A program made the position numbers and the translations under genes. Of a stretch of DNA of 64,000 nucleotides, positions 21,969 through 30,901 are shown piece after piece (the stretch's first letter is position 1; the number at the start of each line of letters is the position of its first letter). Under the pieces are notes generated by a model. That model saw only the letters and a program-made list of their open reading frames with translations. It had not been told where the DNA came from and ran no database searches. Source of the DNA: Bog-756 sp963734395 (GTDB lineage: Bacteria; Actinomycetota; Acidimicrobiia; Acidimicrobiales; RAAP-2); the NCBI GenBank assembly GCA_963734395.1, contig CAVTGY010000003.1, positions 496,001 to 560,000 of the forward strand, in the 5' to 3' direction.

Positions 21969-22550
21969 ATGAGGTGGCCGACGACCCGGATGCGCCTGGC
22001 ACCGGGTCTTGTCGTGCACCGCCACGACATCGGTCGGGTCATCGTCTCGGAGGTCGACCTACAGGCCCGCATCGTCGAGCTGGGCGTACAGATCACCTCC
22101 GACTACGCCGATCGGCCGCCGTTGCTGATCGGCGTGCTCAAGGGTGCGTTCATGTTCATGAGTGACCTCTCCCGGGCCATCACCCTCCCGGTCGAGGTGG
22201 ACTTCATGGCGGTGTCCTCCTACGGCAGTGCCACCCGCACCTCGGGGGTGGTCCGCATCGTGAAGGATCTCGACGTCGACCTGGCCGACAGGCACGTCCT
22301 GGTGGTCGAGGACATCGTGGACAGCGGGCTGACCCTCAACTACCTCCAGCGCTACCTCCTGGCCCGCCAGCCCGCCAGCCTCGAGGTGTGCGCGCTGCTG
22401 GTCAAGAACGGCCAACAGCGCACCGAGACCAACCTGCGGTATGTCGGGTTTCACATTCCCGCCGAGTTCGTGGTGGGATATGGCCTTGATGTCGACGAGC
22501 GGCTGCGCAATCTCCGGGCCATCCATGCCCATGCCGGCGCCATCGTCTAG
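21969..22550 (+). CDS. hpt: Hypoxanthine phosphoribosyltransferase
   Basis: Purine salvage enzyme making IMP/GMP from hypoxanthine/guanine and PRPP. The PRPP-binding loop VLVVEDIVDSGLTLNYL (about 22300-22350) is intact, with LLIGVLKGAFMFMSDLSRAI upstream and the base-recognition region FVVGYGLDVDERLRNL near the end. ATG 21969 gives 193 residues; the first about 18 are not conserved and ATG 21990 is an alternative. In many actinobacteria ftsH follows hpt; here folE follows directly. Confidence 0.93.
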   Translation: MRWPTTRMRLAPGLVVHRHDIGRVIVSEVDLQARIVELGVQITSDYADRPPLLIGVLKGAFMFMSDLSRAITLPVEVDFMAVSSYGSATRTSGVVRIVKDLDVDLADRHVLVVEDIVDSGLTLNYLQRYLLARQPASLEVCALLVKNGQQRTETNLRYVGFHIPAEFVVGYGLDVDERLRNLRAIHAHAGAIV

Positions 22551-22565
22551 GACCGCGTCGACTCG

Positions 22566-23135
22566 GTGACCGTCGACACCGTCCGCATCGAGCGGGCCGT
22601 CCGCGAACTGCTCGCCGCGCTGGGCGAGGATCCCGACCGGGACGGGCTGGTCAAGACGCCGACACGGGTGGCCCGGATGTACGAAGAGCTCCTCGCCGGG
22701 TTCGGTGAGAATCCGCTCGACCACCTCGAGGTGACCTTCGCCGCCGAGCACGACGAGATGGTCATGGTGCGCGACATCCCGTTTGCATCGCTTTGCGAGC
22801 ACCACTTGATCCCGTTCATCGGTCGGGTGCACGTGGGCTACATCCCCGGCGGTGACGGCCGGATCACCGGGCTGTCCAAGCTGGCCCGTCTGGTGGACGT
22901 GTTCGCAAAACGCCTTCAGGTCCAAGAGCGGATGACCACCCAGATCGCCGACGCCATCGAGGAAGCGCTGGCTCCCCAAGGGGTGCTGGTGGTCGTCGAT
23001 GCCGAGCATCTGTGCATGTCGATGCGGGGGGTGAAGAAGTCGGGCACCTCGACGATCACCTCCGCGGTCCGGGGTCTCTTCCGCAACGACCCGGCCACCC
23101 GGATGGAGGCCATGGAGTTCGTCCGGGGCCGCTGA
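22566..23135 (+). CDS. folE: GTP cyclohydrolase I
   Basis: First step of folate synthesis, GTP to 7,8-dihydroneopterin triphosphate. Zinc ligands are visible: Cys in SLCEHHLIPF (about 22785-22815) and Cys in AEHLCMSMRGVKKSG, with catalytic His residues in CEHH. 189 residues, intact. GTG 22566 is the first start after the hpt stop, giving a 15-base gap. It heads the folate genes folE-folP-x-folB-folK. Confidence 0.95.
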   Translation: MTVDTVRIERAVRELLAALGEDPDRDGLVKTPTRVARMYEELLAGFGENPLDHLEVTFAAEHDEMVMVRDIPFASLCEHHLIPFIGRVHVGYIPGGDGRITGLSKLARLVDVFAKRLQVQERMTTQIADAIEEALAPQGVLVVVDAEHLCMSMRGVKKSGTSTITSAVRGLFRNDPATRMEAMEFVRGR

Positions 23136-23190
23136 CCCGGCTCTGGGAGGCGGGCGCGGGCCATGGTGGGCTGGTTTACGCTGGGGCCTC

Positions 23191-24071
23191 ATGTCCGCCC
23201 CGAGTCTCGAGGACCGCCCCCTGGTCATGGGGATCCTCAACGTGACCCCCGACTCGTTCTGGGACGGCGGGGAGTTCCTCGATCACGAACGGGCGATCAG
23301 GAGAGCGCACCAGATGATCGAGGAGGGAGCCGATATCGTCGACGTGGGCGGCGAATCCACCCGACCCGGAGCAGAGGCGGTGCCGGTCGGCAGAGGAGAT
23401 GCGGCGGGTGATTCCGGTGATCGAATCGCTGGCCGACCGGGTCAGGGTCTCGATCGACACCACCAAGGAGGAGGTCGCCGAGGCCGCGGTGGGCGCCGGG
23501 GCATCGCTGATCAACGACGTTTCGGCCTCGCTGTGGCCGGTGGCGGCCCGGCACCGGGTGGGGTGGGTGGCCATGCATCGCAAGGGCACCCCTGACTCGA
23601 TGCAAGTCGATCCCCGCTACGACGACGTGGTGCGCGAGGTCTCCGCCCTGCTGGTCGACCGGGCGGAGCGAGCCCGCCGGGCGGGAGTGACCGAGGTATG
23701 GATCGATCCGGGTATCGGGTTCGGGAAGACCGTCGACCACAACGTGCGCCTGCTCGCCTCCCTCTCCGACCTGGTGGACACCGGATACCCGGTGCTGGTC
23801 GGGACCAGCCGCAAGAGCTTCCTCGGTGCGCTCGCCCGATCGGACCGAGGAGCAGCGATCCCGACCGACGAGCGCCTCCCCGGTTCGTTGGCCACCGCCA
23901 CCTGGGCGATGTCCCAAGGGGCACGGATGGTCCGGGTCCACGACGTCTCCGCCACCGTGCAGGCAGCAGTGCTGGTCGGAGCCCTCGGAAACCGGAGGCC
24001 CGGTGACCTCGGATCGGACCAAAACGGCCCCGACCGACGCCGGCGAGGGCCACCGAGAGGTCGCCGAGTGA
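23191..24071 (+). CDS. folP: Dihydropteroate synthase (two frame breaks)
   Basis: Condenses dihydropterin pyrophosphate with p-aminobenzoate; target of sulfonamides. Signatures are MGILNVTPDSFWDGGEF, GADIVDVGGESTRPGAE, SLINDVSA, WIDPGIGFGKTVDHN and LVGTSRKSFLG. A frame change near 23390 joins the first signatures to the rest. A second near 23990-24000 leads to the tail PVTSDRTKTAPTDAGEGHREVAE and TGA 24069-24071, which overlaps the GTG of the next gene. Start ATG 23191. In the usual FN-H-KG loop order nothing essential seems missing. Confidence 0.92.
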
Positions 24072-24615
24072 AGGGCAAATGGGCTGCGGGGATCCCACCA
24101 CGCAACTTCACCTGGGTGATCAAGGATCGCCTGGCCATGAGCGAGAGGCCGGGCGGCTTCGCCCCCAACCATCGCAAGGTGCGGCGCCAGGAGGAGATCA
24201 TCTGGCTCCAGGTCCAGGGGTTCACCCGGGTGATCTCGTTGCTGCCCTCGTCGCACAATCTGCAGGCCTACGAGGAGCGGTCGTTGGCCAGCGTGCACTT
24301 CCCGCTGCCGCCCTCGGGGGATGCCCGCGCCGTCCTCGCCGACCTCTACCGCGAGCTGCACGGGCGCCTGACCGGCGGCGGAGCGGCTCCTCATCCATCA
24401 AGAGGAGCTGGGCGATCGGGTCACCGGCGTGGTTGCCGGCTACCTCCTCTGGTCGGACCGGCTGCCCGAGCGGTCCCCAGGCCATCACCGTCCTCGAGCA
24501 CATGACCGGTCATCCGATGGGCCCGGCCGGACGTGAGTTGGTGGCCTTCGCCAGCGAGTTGTCGCCGGCTTCGGTGCAGCCAGGGATCGCTGATCACCCA
24601 CGACCGAGCGGGTGA
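24068..24615 (+). CDS. Dual-specificity-phosphatase-like protein lacking the catalytic Cys (two frame breaks)
   Basis: Not a named gene. GTG 24068 overlaps the folP stop, and TGA 24613-24615 overlaps the folB start, so it is translationally embedded in the folate operon. The N-terminal part VKGKWAAGIPPRNFTWVIKD, the segment VQGFTRVISLLPSSHNLQAYEE and VHFPLP resemble the small dual-specificity phosphatase layout. The expected active loop H-C-x5-R is read as H-Q-EELGD-R (His 24396-24398, Gln CAA 24399-24401, Arg 24417-24419), that is with Cys replaced by Gln. Frame changes near 24385 and 24475 flank this loop, but the loop itself is in one frame. A binding or pseudo-enzyme role is inferred; confidence in the fold is moderate. 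Confidence 0.5.
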
Positions 24616-25032
24616 CAGGGACGTCGGGTTCGTCACCGGCATCCGCGGTCGACGGCGACGGAGACCGAGGCGATCGGATCCAGCTCCGGGGGCTCCGGGC
24701 TTCCGGCGTCCACGGGGTCCTGCCCGAGGAGAAAGAACGGGCCCAGCCCTTCGAAATGGACCTCGACCTGGCGATGGACCTCTCGGTGGCGGCCGGCAGT
24801 GACCAGTTGTCCGACACCGTCGACTACGCCGATGTCGCTGACACCGCGGTCGGAATCGTGTCCGGCGGCCCGGTCCTTCGACCTCCTGGAGGCGCTGGCC
24901 GGCGCGGTGGCCGACGCCACCCTCTCCTCCGATCGCCGCATCGATGCGGTGACCGTGCACCTCCGCAAGCTGCGACCTCCCATGGACGTGGAGATCACCA
25001 CCGTCGGGGTCCGGATCACCCGGATCCGGTGA
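24612..25032 (+). CDS. folB: Dihydroneopterin aldolase (one frame break)
   Basis: Cleaves 7,8-dihydroneopterin to 6-hydroxymethyl-dihydropterin. After an N-terminal extension of about 20 residues the conserved start RIQLRGLRASGVHGVLPEEK is followed by the helix-strand pattern with SDQLSDTVDYADVADTA. A frame change near 24870 joins SFDLLEALAGAVADATL and the end KLRPPMDVEITTVGVRITR. GTG 24612 overlaps the preceding stop and TGA 25030-25032 overlaps the folK GTG. Confidence 0.92.
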
Positions 25033-25530
25033 CCTCGCCACTTCACCGAGCCGCCAACCGTCCGGGCCTTTCTGGGGCTGGGGTCCAACCTGGGGGACCG
25101 CTGGTCCCATCTGCGCCGGGCCGTCGATCAGCTGAGGGCGGGGAACCGGGCGCCGGTGACCGCGGTGTCCCGGGTGTACGAGACCTCGCCGGTGGGCGGG
25201 CCCCCGGGACAGGGTCCCTACCTCAACGTGGTGGTGGAGCTGGCGGTGGCAACCGGGGCGGACCCCTATCAGCTGCTGGAGGAATGCCGCCGGCTGGAGG
25301 CAGCGGCCGGCCGGGTTCGCGCCGCCCGGTGGGGCCCGAGGACCCTCGACGCCGACGTCCTGTGGATCGACGGCGTCTCCCTCGACGATCCCGAGCTGAC
25401 CGTGCCCCACCCTCGCTGGCGCGAGCGGAGGTTCGTCCTGGCCCCGCTCGGGGAGCTGGCCCCGGACCTGGTCGACGCGGCGGCGGTGGCCGACGCTGGT
25501 GGCGAGGTCGCCGTCGTGGGTACACTGTGA
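25029..25530 (+). CDS. folK: 2-amino-4-hydroxy-6-hydroxymethyldihydropteridine pyrophosphokinase (one frame break)
   Basis: Pyrophosphorylates 6-hydroxymethyl-dihydropterin for FolP. Motifs seen are FLGLGSNLGDRWSHLRRAV, SRVYETSPVGG, WGPRTLDADVLWIDG and VPHPRWRERRFVLAPLGEL. The main frame has no start codon between the folB stop and the GLGSN motif; GTG 25029, overlapping the folB TGA, plus a shift near 25055-25065 is the best explanation. About 165 residues. Confidence 0.93.
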
Positions 25531-25597
25531 GCTGAGGCACCAAGATTCTCTGATGCGAACGGCACCCGGCGGGGGCCGGAACGTCGAAAGGGGTCTC

Positions 25598-26391
25598 GTG
25601 ACCACGTTTCGTGTAATCGGGCCGGGCCGGGCCGGCCGGTCCCTGATGGCAGCGCTCGGCGCTGTGGGGGGCTTCGAGTCGACGGGCGCACTCGGTCGCC
25701 GTCAGCCGGTCGGTGCCGCCGCAGCCGGGGTCGATCTGCTGGTCATCGCCACCCCCGACGACCAGGTGGCCCGGGTGGCGGCCATGGTCACTCCGGTCGA
25801 GACCACCGCGGTCATCCACCTCTCCGGATCGCTGGGGCTGGAGGTGTTGAGCACCCACCCCAGGCGGGGATCGCTCCATCCGCTGGTTCCCCTTCCCACC
25901 GCGGCCATCGGAGCCGACCGACTGAGGTCGGGAATCACCTTCGCGGTGGCCGGCGATCCGATCGCCACCACCATCGCCCATGCCCTCGGCGGCCGGGCGG
26001 TGACCGTCGAGGACTCCGACCGGGCCTCCTACCATGCGGCCGCATCGATCGCCGCCAACCACATGGTGGCGCTGATCGGGCAGGTGGAGCGGGTGGCTGC
26101 CTCGGCCGGGTTGCCTCTCGACGCGTTCGCCGACCTGATGCGGGCGGCCACCGACGACGCCCTGGCCCTGGGGCCGACGCCACGCCCTGACCGGACCCGC
26201 CGCCCGTGGGGGACTGGGACACCGTGGAGCGTCACCGGGCCGCGCTGGGATCGATGGCCGGGCACCGCACCGAACTGGCCGGGTACGACGCCATGGTCGG
26301 TCTGGCCCGCAGGCTGTCGCTGGGTCCGTCCGAGGCCGACTCGGAGGTCACCGCAGGCAGTGGCACAGTGGTGGAAGGGCAGGTGGCATGA
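25598..26391 (+). CDS. Rossmann-fold DUF2520 oxidoreductase, possible ketopantoate reductase (one frame break)
   Basis: NAD(P)-binding Rossmann start FRVIGPGRAGRSLMAALGAVGG, then LLVIATPDDQVARVA and VIHLSGSLGLEVLSTHPRRGSLHPLVPLP (GxGxxG-like, then the family SG and HP motifs). The C-terminal all-helical DUF2520 half includes YHAAASIAANHMVALI. A frame change near 26185 joins GDWDTVERHRAALGSM to the end. GTG 25598 follows AAAGGGG at five bases. Its TGA overlaps the panC ATG (ATGA). Proteins of this type have been linked to ketopantoate reduction (PanG of Francisella, from memory); position directly before panC supports that, but it is not proven. Confidence 0.75.
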
Positions 26392-27357
26392 GCCCGGTAC
26401 TGACCCAGGCTCATGGCCACGGCGGTGCTGCCCAGCCGACGGAGCCCCGGCTGGCCGTGTTCGAGACCATCGATGAGTGCTCGCGGGCACTGGACGCCAT
26501 CCGGCTGTCGGGGAGAACGGTGGGGGTGGTCCCCACCATGGGCGCACTGCACGAGGGCCACCGTTCCCTGATCGAGCGGGCCGCTCTCGAGTGCGACGTG
26601 GTTGCCGTCTCCATCTTCGTCAATCCGACCCAATTCGGCGACCCGACCGACCTCGCCCGACTACCCGCGCACCCTCGAGCTCGGATCTCGAGGTGGTGGC
26701 GTCGGCCGGGGGCCATCTGGTGTTCGCCCCCTCGGTGGCCGAGATGTACCCGGGTCCGGCCGGTGGACCGCTGACCACGGTGTCGGTTCCGGCGCTGGCC
26801 GGTCGATGGGAGGGCGCCTCGCGGCCCGGGCACTTCGACGGGGTTGCCACCGTGGTGGTCAAGCTGCTGTCGGTGGCCGGCCGGTGCCGGGCCTACTTCG
26901 GCGAGAAGGATTTCCAGCAGCTGGCCCTGGTGCGGAGGATCGTCCGAGACCTGGCCCTGCCCACCGAGGTCGTCGGGTGCCCCACGGTGCGCCACCGGGA
27001 CGGTCTGGCCCTCTCCAGCAGGAATTCACAGCTCTCGGCCGAACAGCGCCGCGCCGCCCCGGTCCTGTCCGCCGCTTGCGCGCCGGGGCCGCCCTGGTGG
27101 AGCGGGGAGAGACCTCGGTGGCGGCGGTAGAGGCCCGAATGGAGCAGGTGGTGTCGGCCGAGCCCCTGGTGGCCCTGGACTACGCGGCCGTGGTGGACGC
27201 CGACGACCTCGAGCCGGCCCCGTCCTGTTCGCCGTCCCGACCACTCCGGCTGCTGATCGCGGCCACGGTCGGCGGGGTGCGCCTGATCGACAATCTCGAC
27301 CCCCATCTGAACGTCGGCCGTCGACCTGCCGACCGGCGTCAGCTGATATCGGCGTGA
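26388..27357 (+). CDS. panC: Pantothenate synthetase (frame breaks)
   Basis: Joins pantoate and beta-alanine through a pantoyl-adenylate. Motifs are GVVPTMGALHEGHRSLI (HxGH type, about 26520-26570), VSIFVNPTQFGDPTDL, RPGHFDGVATVVVKLL, YFGEKDFQQLALVRRIVRDL and LALSSRNSQLS (KMSKS-like). Frame changes are needed near 26660-26690 and near 27070. ATG 26388 overlaps the preceding stop and TGA 27355-27357 overlaps the nadB GTG, so the chain from folP to nadB appears translationally coupled. Confidence 0.93.
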
Positions 27358-29084
27358 CCGACCCCGCCGGGGAGGTAGCCGAACTCGACGTTCTGGTGCT
27401 GGGAAGCGGGGTTGCCGGCCTGTCGGCGGCGGTGCGGCTGGCCGCGCCCTTGTCGGCCGCCGCATCCGGGCCCAGAGCGGGATCCCCGGGGCTCCGGGTG
27501 GGCGTGCTGACCAAAGCGGAGCTTTCCCAGTCGGCCACCCGTTGGGCCCAGGGCGGCGTGGCTGCCGTGCTCGGCGGCGACGAGGACTCGACCGACCTCC
27601 ATCTGGCGGACACCCTGGCCGCCGGCGCCGGCCTGTGCGACACCGACGCCGTCCGGGTGCTGGTCGACGAGGGCCCCAACCGGGTGCACGAGCTGATCGC
27701 CATGGGCGCCGTCTTCGACCGCCAACCGGGCGGGGCCCTGGACCTGGCCCGAGAGGGCGGCCATTCGACCGCCCGGGTCGTCCACGCCGGCGGTGCGGCC
27801 ACCGGTGCCGAGGTCGAACGGGCGCTGGTCGATTCCACCCGGGCCACCGCGGCTGCCGTGCTCGAGGAATGGTTCGCCCTCGACCTGTTGGTCGAGGGTG
27901 GACGGTGCCGGGGGGTCCGGGCTCTCAGCGCCGAGGGCCGGGCCGTCGAGGTGCGGGCCACCCACACGGTGCTGGCCACCGGAGGAGCGGGCCAGTTGTT
28001 CGCCGTGACCACCAATCCGGCTGAGGCCACCGCCGATGGCCTGGCCATGGCATTGCGGGCCGGGGTGGCGGTGGCCGACGTGGAATTCATGCAGTTCCAC
28101 CCGACGGCGCTCCATCATCCGGCCATGCCCCGGCCCCTGCTCTCGGAGGCGCTGCGGGGGCACGGCGCCTTGCTCCGCGACGGGCGGGGGGATCGCTTCG
28201 TCGACGAGCTGGCTCCACGCGACGTGGTCAGCAGGGCCATGGCGGAGCGAATGCAAGCCGAGGGGGTCGACAACCTGTGGCTCGACGCCACCGGGCTGGA
28301 CAGCTTCGATGAGCGATTTCCGACCATTGCCGAATCGCTCCGGGCCATCGGGCTCGATCCCGCCAAGGACTGGCTGCCCATCGCACCGGCTGCCCACTAC
28401 CTGTCCGGCGGCGTGCTCACCGACCTCTCGGGTGCGACCGCGCTCCCCGGCCTGTGGGCCGCCGGCGAGGTGGCGTGTACCGGGGTCCACGGGGCGAACC
28501 GGCTGGCCTCCAACTCGCTGCTGGAGGGGATGGTGTTCGGTGCCCGACTGGCCGAGTCGATCCTGGCCGGCGAAGACGGACCGCGTCGGAACGGAGCGAT
28601 GGCCGCGTTCCTCGACGACCTCGACGAGCCGATGGTTGCGGACGCGGGCCGGCTACCTCCGGCGGGGTCGAAGTCTGGGAACCCCTCGGGTGCGGCCGTT
28701 CCCTGGCCGGACGTGGCCAAAACCAGGGATCAGCTGCAGCGGACGATGATCGAGGGAGCCGGAGTGGTTCGCAGTGCCGAGTCACTCGAAGCGGCTCGGG
28801 ATACGCTGGAGGCCATCGCAGCGGTCGCCGGTTCCGGCACGCCGGCCGATCGGGACCACGGCGAACTGGCCAATCTGACCACCGTGGCCCGAAGTGTTCT
28901 GTCCTCGGCCACACTCCGGTGCGAGACCCGCGGCGCCCACGCCCGCAGCGACCACCCTCAAGCGTCCGACCGCTGGCGCCGGCGCATCGTCGATCTGGGA
29001 GACCGGGTCATGGTGTTGCGCGGCTCGCCGACCAGGGATCCCCACCGCGACCGTCGGCCCGACTCCGAGTCCGCCGGTCGGTGA
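27354..29084 (+). CDS. nadB: L-aspartate oxidase
   Basis: FAD enzyme making iminoaspartate for quinolinate (NAD) synthesis. 576 residues, intact. FAD-binding start LDVLVLGSGVAGLSAAVRLA, then SATRWAQGGVAAVLGGDED, active-site region EFMQFHPTALHHP, LLSEALRGHGALLRD and GLWAAGEVACTGVHGANRLASNSLLE. GTG 27354 overlaps the panC stop. nadA was not seen in the window; nadC follows after seven bases. Confidence 0.95.
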   Translation: MTDPAGEVAELDVLVLGSGVAGLSAAVRLAAPLSAAASGPRAGSPGLRVGVLTKAELSQSATRWAQGGVAAVLGGDEDSTDLHLADTLAAGAGLCDTDAVRVLVDEGPNRVHELIAMGAVFDRQPGGALDLAREGGHSTARVVHAGGAATGAEVERALVDSTRATAAAVLEEWFALDLLVEGGRCRGVRALSAEGRAVEVRATHTVLATGGAGQLFAVTTNPAEATADGLAMALRAGVAVADVEFMQFHPTALHHPAMPRPLLSEALRGHGALLRDGRGDRFVDELAPRDVVSRAMAERMQAEGVDNLWLDATGLDSFDERFPTIAESLRAIGLDPAKDWLPIAPAAHYLSGGVLTDLSGATALPGLWAAGEVACTGVHGANRLASNSLLEGMVFGARLAESILAGEDGPRRNGAMAAFLDDLDEPMVADAGRLPPAGSKSGNPSGAAVPWPDVAKTRDQLQRTMIEGAGVVRSAESLEAARDTLEAIAAVAGSGTPADRDHGELANLTTVARSVLSSATLRCETRGAHARSDHPQASDRWRRRIVDLGDRVMVLRGSPTRDPHRDRRPDSESAGR

Positions 29085-29091
29085 CCAGCCC

Positions 29092-30019
29092 ATGGGAACG
29101 TCGGTGAACACCGCCGTGGAGAACAGCAAGGTGACCGATACCGTGACCGTGGTCGACCCTCCCCGTCAGGCGGTCGTCGAGGCGGTGACCCGTGCCATCG
29201 CCGAGGACGTCCTCCCTCTGGGCGACCTCACCGCTGCGTTGGTACCGGCCTCGACGGTGGCGACGCTGTCGTTGGTCAGCCGAGCATCGGGGATCATCGC
29301 CGGACGGGCCTGCGCAGTCGAGACGTTCGCCCAGATCGACCCCTCGGTGTCGGTGGCGTGGAGGAGGGACGACGGTGCCGAGGTGGTCGAGGGCGATGTG
29401 GTGGCCGTGGTCACCGGATCCCTGCGCTCGATCCTGACCGCGGAACGGACCGTGCTCAATTTCCTCGGCCACCTGTCGGGAGTGGCCTCGCTTGACCCGC
29501 CGCTATGTGGTGGCGGTGTCCGAGGCCAATCCCGCCGCCCGGGTGCTCGACACCCGCAAGACCACCCCGGGGCTGCGGGCACTGGAGAAGGCCGCAGTGA
29601 GGGCGGGCGGGGGTCACAACCACCGGGGCAGCCTGTCCGAGGCGGTGCTGGTCAAGGACAACCACCTGGGCGGCCTGCCGGTCGCCGAGGCGGTGGCCCG
29701 GGCCCGCCACCTGTGGCCCGGCCGGATGGTCGAGGTGGAGTGCGACCGTATCGACCAGGTCACCGAGGCGGTCGGCGCCGGCGCCAATGTGGTGATGCTC
29801 GACAACATGGATCCCGATCGGGTGGCGGCGTGCGTCGCCGAGGTGCGGGCCGCCGGCACCGGGACGCTGGTGGAGGCGTCCGGCGGGGTCGATCTGGCCA
29901 CCGCCCCGAGGTTGGCGGCGGCGGGCGCCGACCTCATTTCGGTGGGAGCGCTCACCCACTCCGCGCCGGTTCTGGATCTGGCATTCGATCTGCCGCCGGC
30001 CGGCGGCGGGAAGGGCTGA
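29092..30019 (+). CDS. nadC: Nicotinate-nucleotide pyrophosphorylase (carboxylating) (one frame break)
   Basis: Converts quinolinate and PRPP to nicotinate mononucleotide. Motifs are AIAEDVLPLGDLTAALVP, ERTVLNFLGHLSGVAS, ARVLDTRKTTPGLRALEKAAVRAGGG HNHRGSLSEAVLVKDNHL (quinolinate-binding, given here in two parts) and VVMLDNM, EASGGVDLATAPRLAAAGADLIS. A frame change near 29490 separates the N-terminal and catalytic parts. ATG 29092; TGA 30017-30019, two bases before coaX. Confidence 0.93.
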
Positions 30020-30021
30020 CC

Positions 30022-30861
30022 GTGCTGCTCGCCATCGATGTGGGAAATACCGAAACCGTGGTGGGGCTGTTCGCCGACGACCCCAGCGAACCGCTGGGTG
30101 AGACCGGGCCCCGGGACGGGAACGAGCCGACCGGGCTGGCCCATCACTGGCGTCTGTCCACGGTGTCCGAGCGCACGGCCGACGAACATGCGCTGCTCAT
30201 CACCCAATTGCTGGACCTCGACGGCCTGGACATCGACACCACGGTGTCCGGGATTGCCGTGACCTCCTCGGTCCCCCTGGTCACCGCCAATCTCCGCCAG
30301 ATGGTTGCCCGTTGGTTCACCGTGCCCGCGGTGGTGCTCGAACCGGGAGTCAAAAGCGGGATGCCCATCCTCTACGACAACCCCAAGGAGGTCGGAGCCG
30401 ACCGGATCGCCAACGCCGTCGGGGCCTACGACCTGTTCGGCGGACCCTGCGTGGTGGTCGATCTGGGCACCGCCACCACCTTCGACGCCATTTCCGAGGC
30501 CGGCGAGTACATCGGCGGCGCCATCACCCCGGGAGTGCTGGTCAGCCTCGACGCGCTGTTCGCCAACGCCGCCCTCCTCCGCCGGGTCGAGCTGGTCGAA
30601 CCCAGGAGCGTCATCGGCAAGTCGACGGTGGAGTCGATCCAGTCGGGGACCCTCTACGGATTCGCCGGGCAGGTCGACGGACTGTGCCGCCGGTTCGCCG
30701 AATGTATTGGGCGAATGCACCGTGGTGGCGACCGGTGGTCTGTCCGAGCTCATCTCGCCCTACTCCGAGGAGATCGAGTACGTCGAGCCGTGGCTCACCC
30801 TCCACGGCCTCCGGATCATCTTCGAGCGCAATTCGAACCGGCCTCCTCACGGCACCGCTGA
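30022..30861 (+). CDS. coaX: Type III pantothenate kinase (frame breaks near the 3' end)
   Basis: Phosphorylates pantothenate, first step of CoA synthesis. GTG 30022 gives the ASKHA start LLAIDVGNTETVVGLF; further signatures are DNPKEVGADRIANAVGAY, CVVVDLGTATTFDAI and YIGGAITPGVLVSLDALF. A frame change near 30700 joins VVATGGLSELISPYSEEIEYVEPWLTLHGLRIIFERN. The exact stop is uncertain: TGA 30859-30861 is one frame away from the RIIFERN frame, so a further shift is likely. With panC and the DUF2520 gene it makes this block a pantothenate/CoA as well as NAD and folate block. Confidence 0.92.
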   Translation: MLLAIDVGNTETVVGLFADDPSEPLGETGPRDGNEPTGLAHHWRLSTVSERTADEHALLITQLLDLDGLDIDTTVSGIAVTSSVPLVTANLRQMVARWFTVPAVVLEPGVKSGMPILYDNPKEVGADRIANAVGAYDLFGGPCVVVDLGTATTFDAISEAGEYIGGAITPGVLVSLDALFANAALLRRVELVEPRSVIGKSTVESIQSGTLYGFAGQVDGLCRRFAECIGRMHRGGDRWSVRAHLALLRGDRVRRAVAHPPRPPDHLRAQFEPASSRHR

Positions 30862-30901
30862 GCTGCCCGACTCAGCCAGAGACCCACCGACGCCGGCACA
30901 C

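Noticed and set aside
28894..30861. Long frame joining NadC and CoaX
   Set aside because: NadC's catalytic half is in another frame ending at 30019, and CoaX has its own GTG at 30022.
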